Origin: Defluviicoccus sp.
GTDB taxonomy: Bacteria; Pseudomonadota; Alphaproteobacteria; MPNO01
NCBI GenBank assembly: GCA_022826125.1
Contig: JAJDVM010000217.1
Coordinates: 1 to 64,000, forward strand
Reading direction: 5' to 3'
DNA length: 64,000 bases
Position 1 is the first letter of the stretch. The number at the start of each line of letters is the position of its first letter. The notes under the pieces were generated by a model, which worked only from the letters and a program-made list of their open reading frames with translations, had not been told where the DNA came from and did not search any database. Below, piece by piece: positions 45,203 to 54,310 of the stretch. Both the position numbers and the translations under genes were made by a program.

Positions 45203-46699
45203 ATGCCGAAGGACGGAGCCAAGCACAGGGAGAGCCTGAGAGACGGGCGCGAGGTCTATCTCGACGGCGTCCGCGTCGGCGACGTCACCGTTCATCCGGC
45301 CTATCGGAACGCGGTCGATTCCGCCTGCGCGCTCTACGATTTCCAGTGCCGCCCCGAGAATCTCGACCTGATGACGTTCGAATCGCCGACGAGCGGCGGG
45401 CGGGTCAACCGCGCCTGGCAGCTCACCAAGTCCTATGACGAGCTGGTCCAGCGCCGCAAGGCGATCGTCGCCTGGATGCGGCTCTCCGGGGGCTGGCTCG
45501 GCCGGTCGCCCGACCACATCGCCTCCTCGATGGCGGGGCAGGTGATGGGCATCCATCTGTTCCGCCGGCACAGCGAGGAGCGCGCCCAGGCGCTGCTCGA
45601 TTACTACGCCTGGGCCCGGGACAACGACATCTACATGACCTACGTCATCATCAACCCGCAGGCCGACCGGTCGAAGGACACCGGCGAGCAGGGCGACGAG
45701 TTCCTGACCTGCGGGGTGGTCGACGAGGACCCGGAAGGCATCACGGTGCGCGGCGCGAAGATGCTGGGCACCGGCTCGATCATGGCGAACGAGGTGCTGT
45801 GCGCGAACATCCAGCCGCTCAAGCCGGGCGAGGAGAAATACGCGATCTCCTTCGCCGTGCCGATGGCTCAGAAGGGCGTCAAGGTGATGTCCCGGCGCTC
45901 CTACGAGGGCTCGGTGACGACCGAGTACGACTATCCGCTGTCGACCCATTTCGACGAGAACGACGCGCTGATCTATTTCGACGATGTGAAGGTCCCCTGG
46001 GAGCGGGTGTTCGTCTATCGCGACACCGACATGGCGCGGGCCCAGTTCTCCGACACCTACGCGCATTACATGCAGAACTACCAGGCCCAGACCCGCCTGA
46101 TGGTGAAGATGCAGTTTCTCGTCGGCGTCGCGCACAAGATCACCGAGACCATCGGCACCGCGACCATCCCCTCGGTCCGCGAGCAGCTCGGCCACCTCGC
46201 CGCGCAGACCGCGATGGTCAAAGGGCTGGTCTACGGCATGGAGGCGGGCGGCGGCGAATATCACGGCTACTACGTTCCCGACCGCAACCTGATGTACACC
46301 TCCCAGGTCCTGACCCAGGAGCTCTACCCCAACTTCATCACCAAGCTCCGCGAGCTCGCGGGTGGCGCGCTGATCATGCTGCCGTCCTCGGCGAAGGACT
46401 TCGCCAACCCGGCGCTCGCCGACTATATCGAGCGCACCCAGCAATCGCCGGTGTCGGACCCCGAATCCCGGGTGAAGTTCCTGAAGCTCGCCTGGGACGC
46501 GATCGGCTCCGAGTTCGCCTCGCGCCACGCCCAGTACGAGATGTTCTATGCCGGCGCGCAGTTCGTCACCCGGAACCACGCCTACCGCACCTACGACTGG
46601 CAGGCGGCGACCGGCCTCGTCGACGAGATGCTCGCCCGCTACGACCTCGCCGCCTCGATGGGCCCGGCCACAGGCGAAGCGAGCGAGGCGGCGGAGTAG
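45203..46699 (+). CDS. 4-hydroxyphenylacetate 3-hydroxylase (HpaB) family protein
   Basis: The 498-residue flavin-dependent hydroxylase has the full length of the HpaB family. Visible family text includes SYDELVQRRKAIVAWMRLSGGWLGRSPDHIAS, TYVIINPQADRSKD, YFDDVKVPWERVF and the C-terminal helix bundle around HAQYEMFYAGAQF. The reductase partner (HpaC) is not in the window. It is transcribed divergently from the transglutaminase/hydratase pair, 115 bases away, so the three may share control. A phenolic substrate is likely but not proven. Confidence 0.9.
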   Translation: MPKDGAKHRESLRDGREVYLDGVRVGDVTVHPAYRNAVDSACALYDFQCRPENLDLMTFESPTSGGRVNRAWQLTKSYDELVQRRKAIVAWMRLSGGWLGRSPDHIASSMAGQVMGIHLFRRHSEERAQALLDYYAWARDNDIYMTYVIINPQADRSKDTGEQGDEFLTCGVVDEDPEGITVRGAKMLGTGSIMANEVLCANIQPLKPGEEKYAISFAVPMAQKGVKVMSRRSYEGSVTTEYDYPLSTHFDENDALIYFDDVKVPWERVFVYRDTDMARAQFSDTYAHYMQNYQAQTRLMVKMQFLVGVAHKITETIGTATIPSVREQLGHLAAQTAMVKGLVYGMEAGGGEYHGYYVPDRNLMYTSQVLTQELYPNFITKLRELAGGALIMLPSSAKDFANPALADYIERTQQSPVSDPESRVKFLKLAWDAIGSEFASRHAQYEMFYAGAQFVTRNHAYRTYDWQAATGLVDEMLARYDLAASMGPATGEASEAAE

Positions 46700-46736
46700 G
46701 GGAGGGCGGTCGCCCGCGGTCCGGCGGAACCGCCTC

Positions 46737-47069
46737 TCAGCTCTCCACGTGAGAGGTTATGCGCGGCGTGCCCTTGAATGGAGCGACCTCGATCTCTCCG
46801 GCCCGGCTGCGGGTCCGGGCGATGTCGTAGCTGTTCTGCATCCTCATAAGCGTGTCCATCGACACGCCGAACGCCTTCTCGATCCTCAGCGCCATCTCCG
46901 GCGAGAGGCGGGCGCGCCGGTTGAGAACGGCCGACAGCGCGGCGCGTGTCACGCCCAACGCCCGGGCCGCCTCCGTAACCGAGAGGCCGAGGGCTTCGAT
47001 AATCTCGTGCTTCACGAAACCGCCGGGATGGACGGGCTCCTTCATGCGGATGCCTTGCGTTGAATTCAT
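46737..47069 (-). CDS. HigA-family XRE antitoxin
   Basis: The 110-residue protein contains VHPGGFVKHEIIEALGLSVTEAARALGVTRAALSAVLNRRARLSPEMALRIEKAFGVSMDTLMRMQNSYD, a complete helix-turn-helix of the HigA family. Such antitoxins usually follow a HigB toxin on the same strand and repress the pair. Here only the last few codons of a HigB-like gene remain upstream (47079-47114), so this is an orphan antitoxin. It could still bind DNA or shield the cell from related toxins. Confidence 0.88.
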   Translation of the reverse strand: MNSTQGIRMKEPVHPGGFVKHEIIEALGLSVTEAARALGVTRAALSAVLNRRARLSPEMALRIEKAFGVSMDTLMRMQNSYDIARTRSRAGEIEVAPFKGTPRITSHVES

Positions 47070-47078
47070 TTCCGGCCC

Positions 47079-47114
47079 TCAGTGGCAGTCCTCATAATCG
47101 AGCACGACCCTCAC
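47079..47114 (-). pseudogene. Fused remnant of two toxin genes (VapC-like start, HigB-like end)
   Basis: The 11-codon frame MRVVLDYEDCH starts with GTG overlapping the TGA of the AbrB-type gene, as PIN-domain toxin genes usually do. MRVVLD is the classic PIN-toxin opening, whereas DYEDCH followed by a stop resembles the D-Y-x-x-H end of HigB toxins directly in front of higA. The simplest model is one deletion that began six codons into vapC and ended six codons before the higB stop. The short match makes this an inference. Confidence 0.5.
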
Positions 47115-47404
47115 GTTCGGCCGTCACGACGCGCCCTGCGGGCTTCGGCGATGTCGGCGAGAATCTCTTCCATCATTTCGTCCTCGGAGCGTCCGGCATC
47201 GTCGGGCGAAGGCTCGGACCGCGCCAGAATGGATGCGATCCGGTCGGCGGACGCTCCGCGGTCCACCACGTCCTTGGGACGCAGGAGGATGCCGTCGCCG
47301 ACGAGGGTCGCCTCCATGAGGTCGCCTTCGCGCAAATCGAGCCCCTTGCGGAGTTTCGCGGGGATGGTGACCTGGAACTTCGGCTTCACGGTGACCAGGG
47401 GCAT
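47111..47404 (-). CDS. AbrB/MazE-family antitoxin (SpoVT-AbrB domain)
   Basis: The 97-residue protein has the swapped-hairpin DNA-binding motif VTVKPKFQVTIPAKLRKGLDLREGDLMEATLVGDGILLRPK at residues 4-44 and an acidic C-terminus (SEDEMMEEILADIAEA) of the toxin-binding type. It is usually paired with a PIN-domain nuclease; here only a six-codon start of such a gene remains. It may remain a functional transcription regulator. Confidence 0.85.
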   Translation of the reverse strand: MPLVTVKPKFQVTIPAKLRKGLDLREGDLMEATLVGDGILLRPKDVVDRGASADRIASILARSEPSPDDAGRSEDEMMEEILADIAEARRARRDGRT

Positions 47405-47593
47405 CGCGGGCCTCGTATGACATCGGTTGGAAATTCATACTTTCGTACCACACGATACCGCAAACCGGAATACGCAGAATCGACGGCCACGCCCCCGCCC
47501 TAGCCGTCCTCCGCCGAATCCGCCTATAACCGGCGTCAACGGGGTCCCTCGATTGCCGCGCCTGTCCGGGGGGTTGCCGGGCACGGGGGTCCC

Positions 47594-48856
47594 TTGGCCG
47601 CAGGACGATCGACCGACATCGACGCGCGCTCGACCGGCAGGGGCTGGGTCGTCGTCGGCGCGCTGTTCCTGATGCTCGGCATCGTGATCACCGCGCGCAA
47701 TTCCATCGGGTTATTGATGCCCTACCTCAAGGAGGATCTGGGCTGGAGCTACGGCTTCGTCTCGTCCGCGGGCGCGGTCATGCTGGCCACGATGGCGCTG
47801 GTCGCGCCCGCCGCCGGGATGGCGATCGACCGGCACGGCCCGCGGCCGGTCTACGCCCTCGGCATGTCGCTCGCCGCGATCGCGATCGGGCTCGCATCCG
47901 TCATGTCCGAGCCATGGCAACTGGTGCTGTTCATCGGCATCGTCGGCGGCATCGGCTTTGCCGCGATCTCCCCCTCGCTGGTGTCGACCACCGTCGCGGC
48001 CCATTTCGACCGCGGTCTCGGCCTCGCCACCGGGGTGGCGGTATCGGGCAGCACCGCGGGCCAGATCGCGCTCATGCCGTTGCTGGCCCTGCTGATCGGG
48101 CTGTTCGGATGGCGTTCCAGCCTGGCGATCGCGGCCGCCGCCATCGTTGCCACCGCGATCGCGGTCAATCTTCTGATCGGGCGGCGCGATGCGACCGCCG
48201 GCGCGGCCCCGGCCATGCCGGCTCGCGGCTCGCGCCCGCGTTTTCGCGCCGTGATGTCCGGGCTCGCCCGCCAGCGGACGTTCTGGCTGCTCGCCGGCGG
48301 CTTCGCGATCTGCGGCTTCACCACCGGGGGCGTGATCAAGATTCACCTGATCCCCTATGCCGTCGCCTGCGGCTTCCCCCCGCTCGAAAGCGCCACCGCC
48401 TATGGGGTGATGTCCGCGTTCAGCCTCGCCGGCATGATCGCGTTCGGCCATCTTTCGGACCGTTTCCACCGTCCGGCGCTGCTCGCCTCCATCTACTTCA
48501 TGCGGGCGCTCACCTTCCTCGTTCTCCTGCAGATTCCCGGAAGCTCGACGCTCCTCTTCGCCTTCGCGATCCTGTTCGGCATGTTCGATTACGCAACCTT
48601 CCCGATCGTCGCCAGCCTCGTGGCGAGCCACATGGGAAGGCACATCATGGGCTTCACGATGGGACTCATCTTCGCCGCGCATTCGCTCGGCGCGGCGGCG
48701 GGCTCCTTCCTCGGGGGCCACCTGTTCGAGCTTTTCGCGCGTTACGACTGGGTGTGGATCGTGTCCTTCGCGCTCGCGCTCGCGGCCGCGCTGCTTTCGA
48801 TCCTGATCCGCGAGAACCGCGACCGAAGTCCCGCCCTCGCGCCCGCCGGGGCCTGA
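47594..48856 (+). CDS. MFS transporter
   Basis: The 420-residue protein has 12 predicted membrane helices and the MFS inter-helix signature near GMAIDRHGPRPV and again in FGHLSDRFHRPALL. It belongs to the wide monocarboxylate/oxalate-formate type of MFS proteins. Substrate is unknown. The start is a TTG with only a modest ribosome site, so a start a few codons further in is possible. Its stop is directly before the ATG of a second, related MFS gene. Confidence 0.88.
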   Translation: MAAGRSTDIDARSTGRGWVVVGALFLMLGIVITARNSIGLLMPYLKEDLGWSYGFVSSAGAVMLATMALVAPAAGMAIDRHGPRPVYALGMSLAAIAIGLASVMSEPWQLVLFIGIVGGIGFAAISPSLVSTTVAAHFDRGLGLATGVAVSGSTAGQIALMPLLALLIGLFGWRSSLAIAAAAIVATAIAVNLLIGRRDATAGAAPAMPARGSRPRFRAVMSGLARQRTFWLLAGGFAICGFTTGGVIKIHLIPYAVACGFPPLESATAYGVMSAFSLAGMIAFGHLSDRFHRPALLASIYFMRALTFLVLLQIPGSSTLLFAFAILFGMFDYATFPIVASLVASHMGRHIMGFTMGLIFAAHSLGAAAGSFLGGHLFELFARYDWVWIVSFALALAAALLSILIRENRDRSPALAPAGA

Positions 48857-50179
48857 ATGAACGGCCGTTCGATCGCCGCCCGGCTGCCGTTCTATTACGG
48901 CTGGGTGGTGGTGGGGATCGCCTTCGTGACGATGTCCGTCGGCGTCAGCGCCAGAACGTCGTTCTCGCTCTTCTTCCCCCCCATCCTCGACGAGTTCGGC
49001 TGGGAGCGGGGCGTGACGGCGGCCGCGTTCTCGCTCGGGTTCGCGGCGTCCATCATGCTGGTGCCGACGCTCGGGTTCGTCATGACGCGGTTCGGGCCGC
49101 GCCTGATCGTCCCGGCCGGCGCGACGATCACCGCGACCGGGCTGGTATGCGCGACCCTGGCGACGACGCCGGTCGAATTCTATCTCACCCTCGGCGTCAT
49201 GACGGTGACCTTCGCGGTCTCGATGAGCTATGCCGGCCACGCGATGTTCCTCCCGGTCTGGTTCGTGCGCCGCCGTGGGCTGGCGACCGGGATCGCGTTC
49301 TCCGGCGTCGGCGTCGGCGCGATCGTCATCCTGCCGTGGATCCAGCGCGTCATCGAAACCGACGGCTGGCGCGACGCCTGCGTGTCGCTCGCCGTGCTGC
49401 TCGTGGCGGTCATCGTGCCGCTCAACGTCATCGCCCAGCGCAAGGACCCGGCCTCGGTCGGCCTCGAGCCCGACGGGCTCGACCGGAGCGGGGGCGACGC
49501 GGCCGCCCGCGCGCCCGACACCGTGGTGGACCGGCTCTGGGTCGCCACCGACTGGACGCTCGCCCGCGCGTTGCGGACCTCCCGTTTCTGGTGGGTCACG
49601 TTCGGATATTTCACCGGGCTTTTCGCCTGGTACGCGGTTCAGGTCCACCAGACCCGGTATCTGCTGGATCTAGGCTTCGCGCCCGATTTCGCCGCGCTCG
49701 CCCTCGGCCTGGTCGGGTTCTGCGGCATCTTCGGGCAGATCGGCGTCGGCGGGCTGTCGGACCGTATCGGGCGGGAGTGGGGCTGGACGATCGCGCTGTC
49801 CGGTTTCGCGCTCTGCTATGTCCTGTTGCTCGTGCTGCCGGGCGCGCCCTCGCCGTTGCTGGTCTATGCGATCGTCGCCTGCCAGGGCCTGTTCGGCTAC
49901 GGGCTCGGCGCGCTCTACGGCACCATCGCCGCCGACATCTATTCCGGCCCGCGCTTCGCCGTGGTGTTCGGCTTCATCAGCGTCGGCGGCAATCTGGGCG
50001 CCGGCGCCGGCCCGTGGGTCACCGGGGTGATTTTCGACCGCGCCGGCACCTACGGGCCCGCCTTCACGCTCTGCGTCGCGCTGGCGCTGGTCTCGATCTT
50101 CTGCATCTGGATGGCGGCGCCGCGCGGGGTCCGGCTCGCCGCCGGCGTCGCCCTCAGCCGGGCGCGGCGGGCCTCCTGA
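48857..50179 (+). CDS. MFS transporter (second, tandem)
   Basis: The 440-residue protein reads LPFYYGWVVVGIAFVTMSVGVSARTSFSLFFPPILDEFGWERGVTAAAFSLGFA, a common opening in the same MFS subfamily as the gene before it, and has 12 predicted helices. It begins with the first base after the upstream stop codon. The two may form a heteromeric or a duplicated system for related organic anions. Its last 26 bases overlap tail-to-tail with the convergent flavin-dependent oxidoreductase gene. Confidence 0.9.
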   Translation: MNGRSIAARLPFYYGWVVVGIAFVTMSVGVSARTSFSLFFPPILDEFGWERGVTAAAFSLGFAASIMLVPTLGFVMTRFGPRLIVPAGATITATGLVCATLATTPVEFYLTLGVMTVTFAVSMSYAGHAMFLPVWFVRRRGLATGIAFSGVGVGAIVILPWIQRVIETDGWRDACVSLAVLLVAVIVPLNVIAQRKDPASVGLEPDGLDRSGGDAAARAPDTVVDRLWVATDWTLARALRTSRFWWVTFGYFTGLFAWYAVQVHQTRYLLDLGFAPDFAALALGLVGFCGIFGQIGVGGLSDRIGREWGWTIALSGFALCYVLLLVLPGAPSPLLVYAIVACQGLFGYGLGALYGTIAADIYSGPRFAVVFGFISVGGNLGAGAGPWVTGVIFDRAGTYGPAFTLCVALALVSIFCIWMAAPRGVRLAAGVALSRARRAS

Positions 50180-51254
50180 GCCCCATTCTCTCGAGCCGCG
50201 GCAAAACCTCGTCGCGGAAATAGGGGAAGTGCTTGAGATAGTTGGGGAAACCCAGCGCGAGCGCGGTCACCCCGCCCTCCGAAAGCCGGCGCATGGTCTC
50301 GGCGACGCCGTCGGGATCGCCGACGATCGGGAAGCCGCTGTTCCCCCCCGCCGCGCGCAGGCGGAACAGCCGCCGGCGCTCCTCCGGGATGCCCGGCCGG
50401 TCCCAGCCGCGTTCGACGACCATCGTTTCCACCGCCTCGGTGTCGCGATGCTCGACGGCATAATGATGATGGTAGTCATCCGCCTCGTCCCGGGTCGGCC
50501 GGCAGACGACATAGGCGTTGGTGAAAATGCCGACCTCGCGGCCCTGCGCCCGCGCTTCGCCGCGGATCTTTGCCGCCTGAGTCGGCAAATCGTCGAGGTC
50601 CCAGACCACGGTAAACAGCATGTCGGCATTTCTGAGCGCGAACGCGCGCCCGGTGGGCGACATCGCGGCCGAGACCAGCATCGGCCGGCGACGGTCCAGC
50701 GGCTTGGGTTCGAGCACGGTGGACCTGAGGGTGAAGAACTCGCCGTCGAAATCGAACGGCTCTTTCTCGGTCCACACCCGGTTGACGATGTCGAGCCATT
50801 CCTGGCCGAGGTCGTAGCGGCGGTCGTGGGCGCCGAGATCGACGCCCAGCATGTCGAACTCCTTCTGGTACCAGCCGCAGACGATGTTGAGCCCGAACCG
50901 TCCGCCGCCGATATGGTGGCAGGTGACCATCTGCTTGGCGGCGAAGACCGGGTTGATCAGCGTCACGTGCAGCGTGCCGAATGCCATGATGCGCCTGGTG
51001 GCGGCGAGAATGCCCGCGGCCCAGGTCAGGGTCTCGAAATTGGAGCCGTTATGGTTGGTCTCGCCGCCGTAGCCGATCCAGCGTCCCAGCGGCAGCATGA
51101 AGTCCATGCCGGCATCGTCCGCCATGCGGGCCAGCGCGAGGTTGTTCTCCCAACTCGCGTCCCAGCGGTCGGGAAAGGTCGACGTGGCCAGCCCGCCGGA
51201 ACAGTTGGCGCCGAACAGGCCGAGGCTGAGCGTGTTGCGGTGGAGGCCGGTCAT
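50154..51254 (-). CDS. LLM-class flavin-dependent oxidoreductase (luciferase-like)
   Basis: The 366-residue protein has the TIM-barrel pattern of luciferase-like FMN-dependent monooxygenases: ALARMADDAGMDFMLPLGRWIGYGGETNHNGSNFETLTWAAGILAATRRIMAFGTLHVTLINPVFAAKQMVTCHHIGGGRFGLNIVCGW. This resembles RutA and sulfone or alkanesulfonate monooxygenases. The substrate is unknown. The start at MTGLHRNTLSL is clear. It converges on the MFS gene with a 26-base overlap of coding ends. Confidence 0.9.
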   Translation of the reverse strand: MTGLHRNTLSLGLFGANCSGGLATSTFPDRWDASWENNLALARMADDAGMDFMLPLGRWIGYGGETNHNGSNFETLTWAAGILAATRRIMAFGTLHVTLINPVFAAKQMVTCHHIGGGRFGLNIVCGWYQKEFDMLGVDLGAHDRRYDLGQEWLDIVNRVWTEKEPFDFDGEFFTLRSTVLEPKPLDRRRPMLVSAAMSPTGRAFALRNADMLFTVVWDLDDLPTQAAKIRGEARAQGREVGIFTNAYVVCRPTRDEADDYHHHYAVEHRDTEAVETMVVERGWDRPGIPEERRRLFRLRAAGGNSGFPIVGDPDGVAETMRRLSEGGVTALALGFPNYLKHFPYFRDEVLPRLERMGLRRPAAPG

Positions 51255-51356
51255 CGCGGCGCGAGCATAGGAAGTCCGGACCCGCCTGACGAGGGGCTCG
51301 GTTGTCCCGGGGCGGTTGGCGGCGTATATGCCCTTGGTCGAAGGCAGGGGGCGGCA

Positions 51357-52763
51357 TTGAAGTATCTGAGCACGCGGGGCGACGCCCCGCCTGTCGATTT
51401 CGAGGATGTGCTGCTGAGCGGGCTTGCTCCCGACGGCGGCCTCTACCTGCCCGAAACCTGGCCGAGTTTCGACGCAGGCACGCTGGCGGGGTTCGCGTCG
51501 CTCCCCTATCACGAGGTCGCGGCCCGCGTGATGGCGCCGTTCACCGGGCCCGAAATCGAGGAGTCGACGCTCGTCGAAATCGCCTCCGCGGTTTACGACG
51601 GGTTCGAGCATCCTGTGGTCGCGCCGCTGGTCCAGCTCGACTCCAACGACTGGCTTCTGGAGCTGTTTCACGGGCCGACGCTGGCCTTCAAGGACTATGC
51701 CCTCCAGATCGTGGGCCGCCTGTTCGACCACGTGCTCGCGAAGCGCGGCGAGACGGTGACGATCGTCGCGGCGACGTCCGGCGATACCGGCTCGGCGGCC
51801 ATCGAAGCCTGCCGCGACCGGGCCGGCATCGAGATCTTCGTGCTGCACCCCAGGGGCCGGGTATCCGAGGTCCAGCGCCGCCAGATGACGACGGTCGATG
51901 CCGCCAACGTCCACAACATCGCCGTGGAAGGGACGTTCGACGATTGCCAGGCGCTGGTTAAGGCGATGTTCGGCGACGCCCGGTTCCGCGCCGAAAGCCG
52001 GCTGACCGCCGTCAACTCGATCAACTGGGCGCGCATCGCCGCGCAGGCGGTCTACTACGTGACCGCCGGGGTCGCGCTCGGCGCGCCCCACAGGCCCGTC
52101 GCGTTCTCGGTGCCCACCGGCAATTTCGGCAACGTGTTCGCGGGCTACGTCGCGCGGTGCATGGGCCTGCCGGTGGACCAGCTGATCGTGGCGACCAATC
52201 GAAACGACATTCTCGCCCGCTTCCTCGAGACCGGCGCGATGGAGATCGGCGAGGTCGTGCCGACGATCAGCCCCAGCATGGACATCCAGGTGTCGAGCAA
52301 TTTCGAACGCCTGCTCTACGACTATGTCCGCCGCGATCCCGCCGCGGTGCGCCGGGCGATGGAGCGCTTCCGCCAGTCCGGGCGGATGACCGTCGCGGCG
52401 GTGACGATGGCCGGCATGCGCGGCCTGTTCTCGGCCGGCCGCCGCGACGACGACGAGACCCGCCGGACAATCGCGGAGGTCTTCCGGCGCTCGGGCAATC
52501 TCCTCGATCCTCACACCGCCGTCGGGTACGGGGTCGGGCGGGAGCAGAGGCGCGACCCGGACATTCCGCTGGTCGCGCTGGCGACCGCGCACCCCGCGAA
52601 GTTCCCGGACGCGGTCGAGGCGGCGACCGGCGCGCGGCCGGACCTGCCCGCCCGGCTCGAGTCGCTGATGACGCTCCCGGAGCGCGTCGAGACCTTCGCC
52701 AACGACCCGGCGGCCATCAAGGCCTTCGTCCGCGACCGGATCGGCCGGAGGGGGGCCGCATGA
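51357..52763 (+). CDS. thrC: Threonine synthase
   Basis: The 468-residue PLP enzyme makes threonine from O-phosphohomoserine. KYLSTRGDAPPVDFEDVLLSGLAPDGGLYLPE is the standard N-terminus, GPTLAFKDYALQ holds the PLP lysine and TSGDTGSAA binds the phosphate. The start codon is TTG at 51357, which places KYLSTRG exactly as in relatives; no ATG or GTG is near. thrB is encoded 6 kb downstream on the other strand. The next gene, an M16 peptidase, overlaps its stop as ATGA. Confidence 0.94.
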   Translation: MKYLSTRGDAPPVDFEDVLLSGLAPDGGLYLPETWPSFDAGTLAGFASLPYHEVAARVMAPFTGPEIEESTLVEIASAVYDGFEHPVVAPLVQLDSNDWLLELFHGPTLAFKDYALQIVGRLFDHVLAKRGETVTIVAATSGDTGSAAIEACRDRAGIEIFVLHPRGRVSEVQRRQMTTVDAANVHNIAVEGTFDDCQALVKAMFGDARFRAESRLTAVNSINWARIAAQAVYYVTAGVALGAPHRPVAFSVPTGNFGNVFAGYVARCMGLPVDQLIVATNRNDILARFLETGAMEIGEVVPTISPSMDIQVSSNFERLLYDYVRRDPAAVRRAMERFRQSGRMTVAAVTMAGMRGLFSAGRRDDDETRRTIAEVFRRSGNLLDPHTAVGYGVGREQRRDPDIPLVALATAHPAKFPDAVEAATGARPDLPARLESLMTLPERVETFANDPAAIKAFVRDRIGRRGAA

Positions 52764-54016
52764 CCGTCCGTTCGACGCGGCTTCCGAGCGGGCTCCGGGT
52801 TGTCACCCACCGTATGGCGACGGTGGAGACGGTTTCGCTCGGCGCGTGGATCGATGTCGGCACCCGGCACGAGCGCGCCGAGGTCAACGGAATCGCCCAT
52901 CTGGTCGAGCACATGGCCTTCAAGGGCACCCGCCGGCGCTCGGCCCGGGCGATCGCGGAGGAGATCGAGTCGGTCGGCGGGCACCTGAACGCCTACACCT
53001 CGCGCGAGTTCACCGCCTTCCATGCCACCGTCCTCGCCGGCGACGAGGGGCTCGGCCTCGACATCGTCGCCGACATCCTGCAGCACGCCGTGCTCGACGC
53101 CGAAGAGCTCGAACGCGAGCGGGCGGTCATCCTGCGCGAGATCGGCCAGAGCAACGACACGCCGGAAGACGTCGTGTTCGACCGCTATCAGGAGACCGCG
53201 TTCCCCGACCAGCCCGTCGGCCGGCCGACGCTCGGCACGCCGCAACTGGTCGGCGCGATCGAGCGCGGAGACATGGTCGATTACATCGCCCGCCACTACA
53301 CGGCCGACCGGATCGTCGTCGCGGCGGCGGGAAAGGTCGACCATGACGATTTCGTCCGCCGCGCCGGCGATGCCTTCGGCTCGACGGAGGGCGCGGCGGG
53401 CTTCGCGCCCGAGCCGGCCGTCTACGCGGGCGGGGACAGCCGGGAGGTCCGGACGCAGGAACAGTTGCATCTGCTCGTGGGCCTCGAAGGCATCCCCCAC
53501 GCCGATCCCGACTATTACGCGCTGGCGGTGTTTTCGGCGGCGCTCGGCGGCGGCCTGTCGTCGCGCCTGTTCCAGGACATCCGCGAGGAGCGGGGGCTGG
53601 TCTATTCGATCTACAGCTTCAATTCGAGCTACGCCGACAGCGGTCTGTTCGGCGTCTACGCGGGCACCGGAGCGGAAAGCGCCTCCGAAGTGGTCGAGCG
53701 CGTCTGCGCCAATCTGACGACGCTGGCCGACGACATCTCGGAGGCCGAGTTGCAGCGCGCGAAGGCCCAGCTCAAGGCGGGGATCCTGATGTCGCTCGAA
53801 AGCACCGCGGCGCGGGCGGAGCAGATCGCGCGCCACACGCTGATCTTCGGCCGGGTGCTGCCGACCGAGGAGGTCGCCGAAGCGGTGGACGCGGTCGGCC
53901 GGGAGTCGGTCCTGCGCATTTCGGGGCGCCTGCGGGCCGGCCGGCCGACGGTCGCGATCCTCGGGCCTGAGGCAGCGATTCCTGCTTACGAAGAGATCGC
54001 CGCGGCGCTCAACTGA
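52760..54016 (+). CDS. M16-family zinc peptidase (processing-peptidase-like)
   Basis: The 418-residue protein has the inverted zinc motif HLVEHMAFKGT (HxxEH) near residue 51 and the distal Glu of the motif in its helical repeat. A second M16 half-domain contains the conserved ERGLVYSIYS. It resembles the bacterial ancestor-type of the mitochondrial processing peptidase. No signal peptide is visible. In many alphaproteobacteria this gene follows thrC, as here with an ATGA overlap. Its natural substrate is unknown. Confidence 0.93.
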   Translation: MTVRSTRLPSGLRVVTHRMATVETVSLGAWIDVGTRHERAEVNGIAHLVEHMAFKGTRRRSARAIAEEIESVGGHLNAYTSREFTAFHATVLAGDEGLGLDIVADILQHAVLDAEELERERAVILREIGQSNDTPEDVVFDRYQETAFPDQPVGRPTLGTPQLVGAIERGDMVDYIARHYTADRIVVAAAGKVDHDDFVRRAGDAFGSTEGAAGFAPEPAVYAGGDSREVRTQEQLHLLVGLEGIPHADPDYYALAVFSAALGGGLSSRLFQDIREERGLVYSIYSFNSSYADSGLFGVYAGTGAESASEVVERVCANLTTLADDISEAELQRAKAQLKAGILMSLESTAARAEQIARHTLIFGRVLPTEEVAEAVDAVGRESVLRISGRLRAGRPTVAILGPEAAIPAYEEIAAALN

Positions 54017-54047
54017 CGCGGCAACGGGGGCACGTCCCGCGCCCCGT

Positions 54048-54075
54048 TGTCACCCGGAACAAGTCCGGGGTGACA
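54048..54075. repeat. REP-like palindrome
   Basis: TGTCACCCGGA...TCCGGGGTGACA is nearly self-complementary. It matches a dispersed element type common in alphaproteobacteria; related copies are at 54311-54338 and 57325-57367. Confidence 0.7.
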
Positions 54076-54094
54076 GCCTTGGGGTGGGGTCCAA

Positions 54095-54110
54095 TGTTTC
54101 ACGTGAAACA
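54095..54110. promoter_or_regulatory. parS site (ParB-binding centromere-like sequence)
   Basis: TGTTTCACGTGAAACA is a perfect 16-bp palindrome identical to the parS consensus bound by ParB in alphaproteobacteria and other bacteria. It lies in a non-coding gap, which is usual. It marks an origin-proximal chromosome region or a ParABS-carrying replicon; no parA or parB is in the window. Confidence 0.85.
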
Positions 54111-54310
54111 AAGGTCAACAATGCTGACGTATCCGTGACGTGAAGAACTTGCCCTAAGCCGTTAATGCGGTCCCGCGTGGCCCGGACGGGCGGGGGAAGA
54201 GCGGCGGCAGTCCGGCCCGCCGCGTCCCCGGGGGACGCGAATCGCCCGAAACGCCCCGCCGGCGGGGGCATCGCCCGCCAATATTCGCTACCCATCGGTA
54301 GTGAATTACG

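Noticed and set aside
43580-46579. The 999-codon minus-strand ORF as one fusion protein
   Set aside because: Only its last 263 codons belong to the hydratase; the rest is antisense to the HpaB-type gene and out of frame with the transglutaminase-like gene.
47711-49648. 645-codon minus-strand ORF opposite the two MFS genes
   Set aside because: Very charged low-complexity translation, the mirror of membrane helices.
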